From an uncultured Prevotellaceae bacterium (GTDB lineage Bacteria; Bacteroidota; Bacteroidia; Bacteroidales; Muribaculaceae): a stretch of DNA of 8,125 nt. Positions 5,758-8,125 of this stretch are shown here, in pieces (positions within the stretch are counted from its first letter, which is position 1; each line of letters starts with the position of its first letter). A program made the translations under genes and the position numbers. The DNA lies in the NCBI GenBank assembly GCA_937896015.1, contig CALBLR010000457.1:1-8125 (forward strand), written 5' to 3'. Below the pieces are notes generated by a model. The model saw nothing but the letters and a program-made list of their open reading frames with translations, searched no databases and was not told where the DNA came from.

Positions 5758-7104
5758 ATGAGACTTATTCAGACTTTAAAGAATATCTGGAAGATTGAGG
5801 ACCTGCGCAAGCGCATCACCATCACATTCCTTTTCATACTCGTGTATCGATTCGGATGCTATGTGGTGCTGCCGGGCATCAATCCCGACGACCTCGACGC
5901 GCTGCGCAACTTCACCAACAGTGGACTGATGCAGCTGCTCGATATGTTCTCGGGTGGCGCATTCTCTCAGGCTTCCATTTTCGCCCTGGGCATCATGCCC
6001 TACATCACCGCGTCTATCGTGATCCAACTGCTGGGCATGGTCATGCCACAGTTCCAGAAGATGCAGCGTGAGGGCGAAAGCGGCCGCATGAAGCTCAACC
6101 AGTACACGCGCTATCTTACAGTGCTCATCCTGCTGGTGCAGGCTCCCGCCTACCTCGTCAACCTGCAGTATCAGGTTAACTCGGCCGGCGGCAACGCCCA
6201 CTTCGGCTTCCTGTCGATGCTGTTCCTCACCATCGTGCTCACCGCCGGAGCCATGTTCATCATGTGGCTCGGCGAGAAGATCACCGACAAGGGCATCGGC
6301 AACGGCATCTCAATGATCATCCTGGTGGGCATCATCGCCCGCTTCCCCGGCGCTCTCGTGCAAGAGTTCACCGGACGCCTCACCGCCTCGCAGGGCGGTC
6401 TGGTGATGTTCCTTATCGAAATCATCATCCTCTTCGCAGTCACCGCAGGCGCAGTGATGCTGGTGCAGGGCACGCGCAAGGTGCCCGTGCAGTATGCCAA
6501 GCGCATCGTGGGCAACCGCCAGTATGGCGGCGCCCGCCAGTACATCCCCCTCAAGGTGAACGCTGCCAACGTGATGCCCATCATCTTCGCCCAGGCGCTG
6601 ATGTTCATCCCCATCACACTGGCCGGCTTCGGCGCCAAGCAGGACGCCCCCGGCTTCATCGGCAGCCTGGCGCGCACGTTCGGCGACATGAACGGATTGT
6701 GGTACAACGTGGTGTACTTCCTCATGATTGTGGCGTTCACCTACTTCTACACAGCCATCACCGTCCGCCCCACCCAGATGGCAGAGGAAATGAAGAAGAA
6801 CAGCGGCTTCATCCCTGGCATCAAGCCCGGCAAGAAGACCGCCGACTACATCGATTCGATAATGTCGCGCATCACGCTGCCCGGCTCCATATTCCTGGGC
6901 ATCGTGGCAATCCTCCCGGCGTTCGCCCGCTACTTCGGCGTCAACCAGAGCTTCGCCCAGTTCTTCGGCGGCACTTCGCTGCTGATCATCGTGGGCGTGG
7001 TGCTCGACACGCTGCAGCAAATCGAGACACACCTCACCATGCACCACTACGACGGCCTGATGAAGAGTGGCAAGATTAAAGGACGCACCGGACTTAACGG
7101 TTAA
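5758..7104 (+). CDS. secY: Preprotein translocase subunit SecY
   Basis: SecY is the channel of the SecYEG translocon in the inner membrane; it moves secreted proteins across with SecA and inserts membrane proteins with the ribosome. The product is 448 residues (443 in E. coli), with ten predicted membrane segments at roughly 20-38, 75-95, 116-136, 150-170, 182-203, 214-236, 270-290, 315-336, 374-392 and 403-420. Both SecY signatures are present: GIMPYITASIVIQLL (78-92) and WLGEKITDKGIGNGISMII (170-188). A plug-like segment lies near 55-70. The cytoplasmic C4 loop (QGTRKVPVQYAKR) and C5 loop (GFIPGIKPGKKTADYID) contact SecA and the ribosome; the C5 loop has Lys356 where E. coli has the functionally important Arg357. 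The protein begins six bases after rplO. Confidence 0.98.
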   Translation: MRLIQTLKNIWKIEDLRKRITITFLFILVYRFGCYVVLPGINPDDLDALRNFTNSGLMQLLDMFSGGAFSQASIFALGIMPYITASIVIQLLGMVMPQFQKMQREGESGRMKLNQYTRYLTVLILLVQAPAYLVNLQYQVNSAGGNAHFGFLSMLFLTIVLTAGAMFIMWLGEKITDKGIGNGISMIILVGIIARFPGALVQEFTGRLTASQGGLVMFLIEIIILFAVTAGAVMLVQGTRKVPVQYAKRIVGNRQYGGARQYIPLKVNAANVMPIIFAQALMFIPITLAGFGAKQDAPGFIGSLARTFGDMNGLWYNVVYFLMIVAFTYFYTAITVRPTQMAEEMKKNSGFIPGIKPGKKTADYIDSIMSRITLPGSIFLGIVAILPAFARYFGVNQSFAQFFGGTSLLIIVGVVLDTLQQIETHLTMHHYDGLMKSGKIKGRTGLNG

Positions 7105-7120
7105 TGCAACTGACTAAACT

Positions 7121-7126
7121 AAGGAG
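7121..7126 (+). promoter_or_regulatory. Shine-Dalgarno-like AAGGAG upstream of map
   Basis: AAGGAG ends 16 bases before the map ATG at 7143, outside the usual 5-10 base spacing. No in-frame alternative start nearer to it gives a better MAP N-terminus. It is probably a weak or non-functional site; the A/T-rich sequence just before the ATG may matter more. Confidence 0.3.
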
Positions 7127-7142
7127 AATTTAAAAAGCTATA

Positions 7143-7928
7143 ATGATTTATCTGAAGACAGATGAAGAAATAGAGCTTCTCCGTGAAGCTGATCTCGTGG
7201 TGGCCCGCACACTTGGCGAAATGGCCAAGTGGGTGGCCCCGGGGATCACTACACGGCGTCTCGATCAAATTGCCGAAGAGTACATCCGCTCGCAAGGCTG
7301 CGAGCCCGGCTTCCTCGGCCTCTACGGCTTCCCCGCCACTCTGTGCATCTCGGTCAACGAGACGGTGGTGCACGGCATTCCCTCGAACTATGCCCTCGAA
7401 GACGGCGACATAGTGTCGATCGACTGCGGCGCGGTGACCAAGGCAGGCTTCAACGGCGACTCATGCTACACCTTCTGCGTGGGCAATGTGAGCGACGATG
7501 TGAAGCGCCTGCTAAAAACCACCAAGGAGAGCCTCTATGAGGGCATCAAGAAAGCCGTGCCCGGCAACCGCATCGGCGACATCGGCCACACAGTGCAGGA
7601 CTACTGCGAGAAGCGCGGCTACAGCGTAGTGCGCGAGATGTGCGGCCACGGAGTGGGGCGCAAGCTCCACGAAGACCCCGACGTGCCCAACTACGGCCGC
7701 CGCGGCACCGGAGCCCTCATCAAAGACGGCATGTGCATCGCCATCGAGCCCATGATTAACATGGGCAGCAAGAACATAGTGATAGAGCGCGACGGCTGGA
7801 CGACCCGCACCAAGGACCGCAAGCCATCGGCACACTTCGAGCACTCGATAGCCATACACCACGGCAAGCCCGACATCCTGTCATCGTTCAAATACATCCA
7901 GGAGGTGCTTGGCGACCGGTTCATCTGA
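7143..7928 (+). CDS. map: Type I methionine aminopeptidase
   Basis: This cytosolic metalloenzyme removes the initiator methionine from new proteins whose second residue is small. The product is 261 residues (264 in E. coli), with no N-terminal extension. All five metal ligands of the pita-bread fold are visible: Asp94 (VSIDCG), Asp106 (FNGDSCYTF), His169 ([10 protein letters not shown]), Glu202 (IEPM) and Glu233 (HFEHS). His77 (VVHGIP) and His176 match the substrate-binding histidines. The spacing between the two aspartates is 12 rather than the 11 seen in E. coli, so one residue is inserted in that turn (AVTKAGF). It lies 38 bp after secY, without the adk gene found between them in Firmicutes, an arrangement I take as usual for Bacteroidales. 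Confidence 0.97.
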   Translation: MIYLKTDEEIELLREADLVVARTLGEMAKWVAPGITTRRLDQIAEEYIRSQGCEPGFLGLYGFPATLCISVNETVVHGIPSNYALEDGDIVSIDCGAVTKAGFNGDSCYTFCVGNVSDDVKRLLKTTKESLYEGIKKAVPGNRIGDIGHTVQDYCEKRGYSVVREMCGHGVGRKLHEDPDVPNYGRRGTGALIKDGMCIAIEPMINMGSKNIVIERDGWTTRTKDRKPSAHFEHSIAIHHGKPDILSSFKYIQEVLGDRFI

Positions 7929-7984
7929 TGATGAGCAGGCCACGGCAATTTAATCAAAACAGCAACAATTCAAAACAAACGTTT

Positions 7985-8125
7985 ATGTCAAAACAAACCG
8001 CAATAGAGCAAGACGGCACAATCATAGAGGCACTGTCCAACGCCATGTTCCGCGTGGAACTTGAGAACGGCCATCAAATCACCGCCCACATCAGCGGCAA
8101 GATGCGCATGCACTACATCAAGATC
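7985..8125 (+). CDS. infA: Translation initiation factor IF-1, 3' end outside window
   Basis: IF-1 binds the ribosomal A site during initiation and helps IF-2 and IF-3 select the initiator tRNA. The ATG at 7985 opens a frame of 47 codons that runs off the window end. It reads [20 protein letters not shown] followed by [20 protein letters not shown] and RMHYIKI, matching the S1-like OB fold of IF-1; the FRVELENG and AHISGKMR blocks are almost invariant in the family. E. coli IF-1 has 72 residues, so about 25 are missing. The gene follows map by 56 A/T-rich bases with no Shine-Dalgarno sequence and no visible terminator. Confidence 0.96.
   Translation, partial: MSKQTAIEQDGTIIEALSNAMFRVELENGHQITAHISGKMRMHYIKI

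Noticed and set aside
6310..7047. A 245-codon open frame on the - strand opposite secY
   Set aside because: Antisense shadow: His-, Glu- and Ala-rich composition without recognisable motifs, and full overlap with a conserved gene.
6264..7079. A 271-codon open frame on the + strand inside secY, in a different frame
   Set aside because: It is read in a shifted frame through a clear SecY gene. The product is rich in Arg, His and Pro with no domain, as expected from out-of-frame reading of G/C-ending codons.
7929..7984. Terminator or promoter between map and infA
   Set aside because: No hairpin with a T run and no -7/-33 pair is visible in these 56 bases; the A/T-rich sequence resembles the other spacers.
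1..8125. A hidden novel system within the window
   Set aside because: Every stretch above 111 bp is covered by a recognised, intact, conserved gene in canonical order, with no insertion or foreign composition.

Overview
The window is a continuous segment of the S10-spc ribosomal protein gene cluster, all on the + strand. Gene order is rpsC (5' end cut off), rplP, rpmC, rpsQ, rplN, rplX, rplE, rpsN, rpsH, rplF, rplR, rpsE, rpmD, rplO, secY, map, infA (3' end cut off). No RNA gene, mobile element, CRISPR array or foreign gene is visible.

The organism is most likely a Bacteroidota, probably order Bacteroidales (Muribaculaceae- or Prevotellaceae-like). The evidence is the order secY-map-infA without adk, the short zinc-free S14 of 89 residues, protein sequences of Bacteroidales type (L30, L16 and MAP especially), and start sites that are A/T-rich and mostly lack a Shine-Dalgarno sequence. 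Gene bodies strongly prefer G/C-ending codons (CGC, CTC, GGC, AAG, ATC), while the first ten or so codons of most genes prefer AGA, TTA, AAA and CAA. The family is inferred from general appearance; no search was run.

Layout: 1-1541 is the end of the S10 part (S3, L16, L29, S17). From 1551 to 5751 is the spc part (L14, L24, L5, S14, S8, L6, L18, S5, L30, L15). From 5758 to 7104 is the SecY translocon channel, followed by methionine aminopeptidase (7143-7928) and the first 47 codons of initiation factor IF-1. Spacings are 6-56 bp, with a 1-bp overlap at rplX/rplE. The exception is the 111-bp gap between rpsN and rpsH, which holds an imperfect hairpin. The products are the core of both ribosomal subunits plus factors for translation start, membrane insertion of nascent chains and N-terminal methionine removal, so co-expression makes sense.

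I did not find an undescribed system; this is a highly conserved housekeeping locus. The points most worth checking are a near-perfect Shine-Dalgarno sequence in front of rplF in a lineage that rarely uses one, the hairpin before rpsH, the codon switch at gene starts, and small departures in MAP and SecY.
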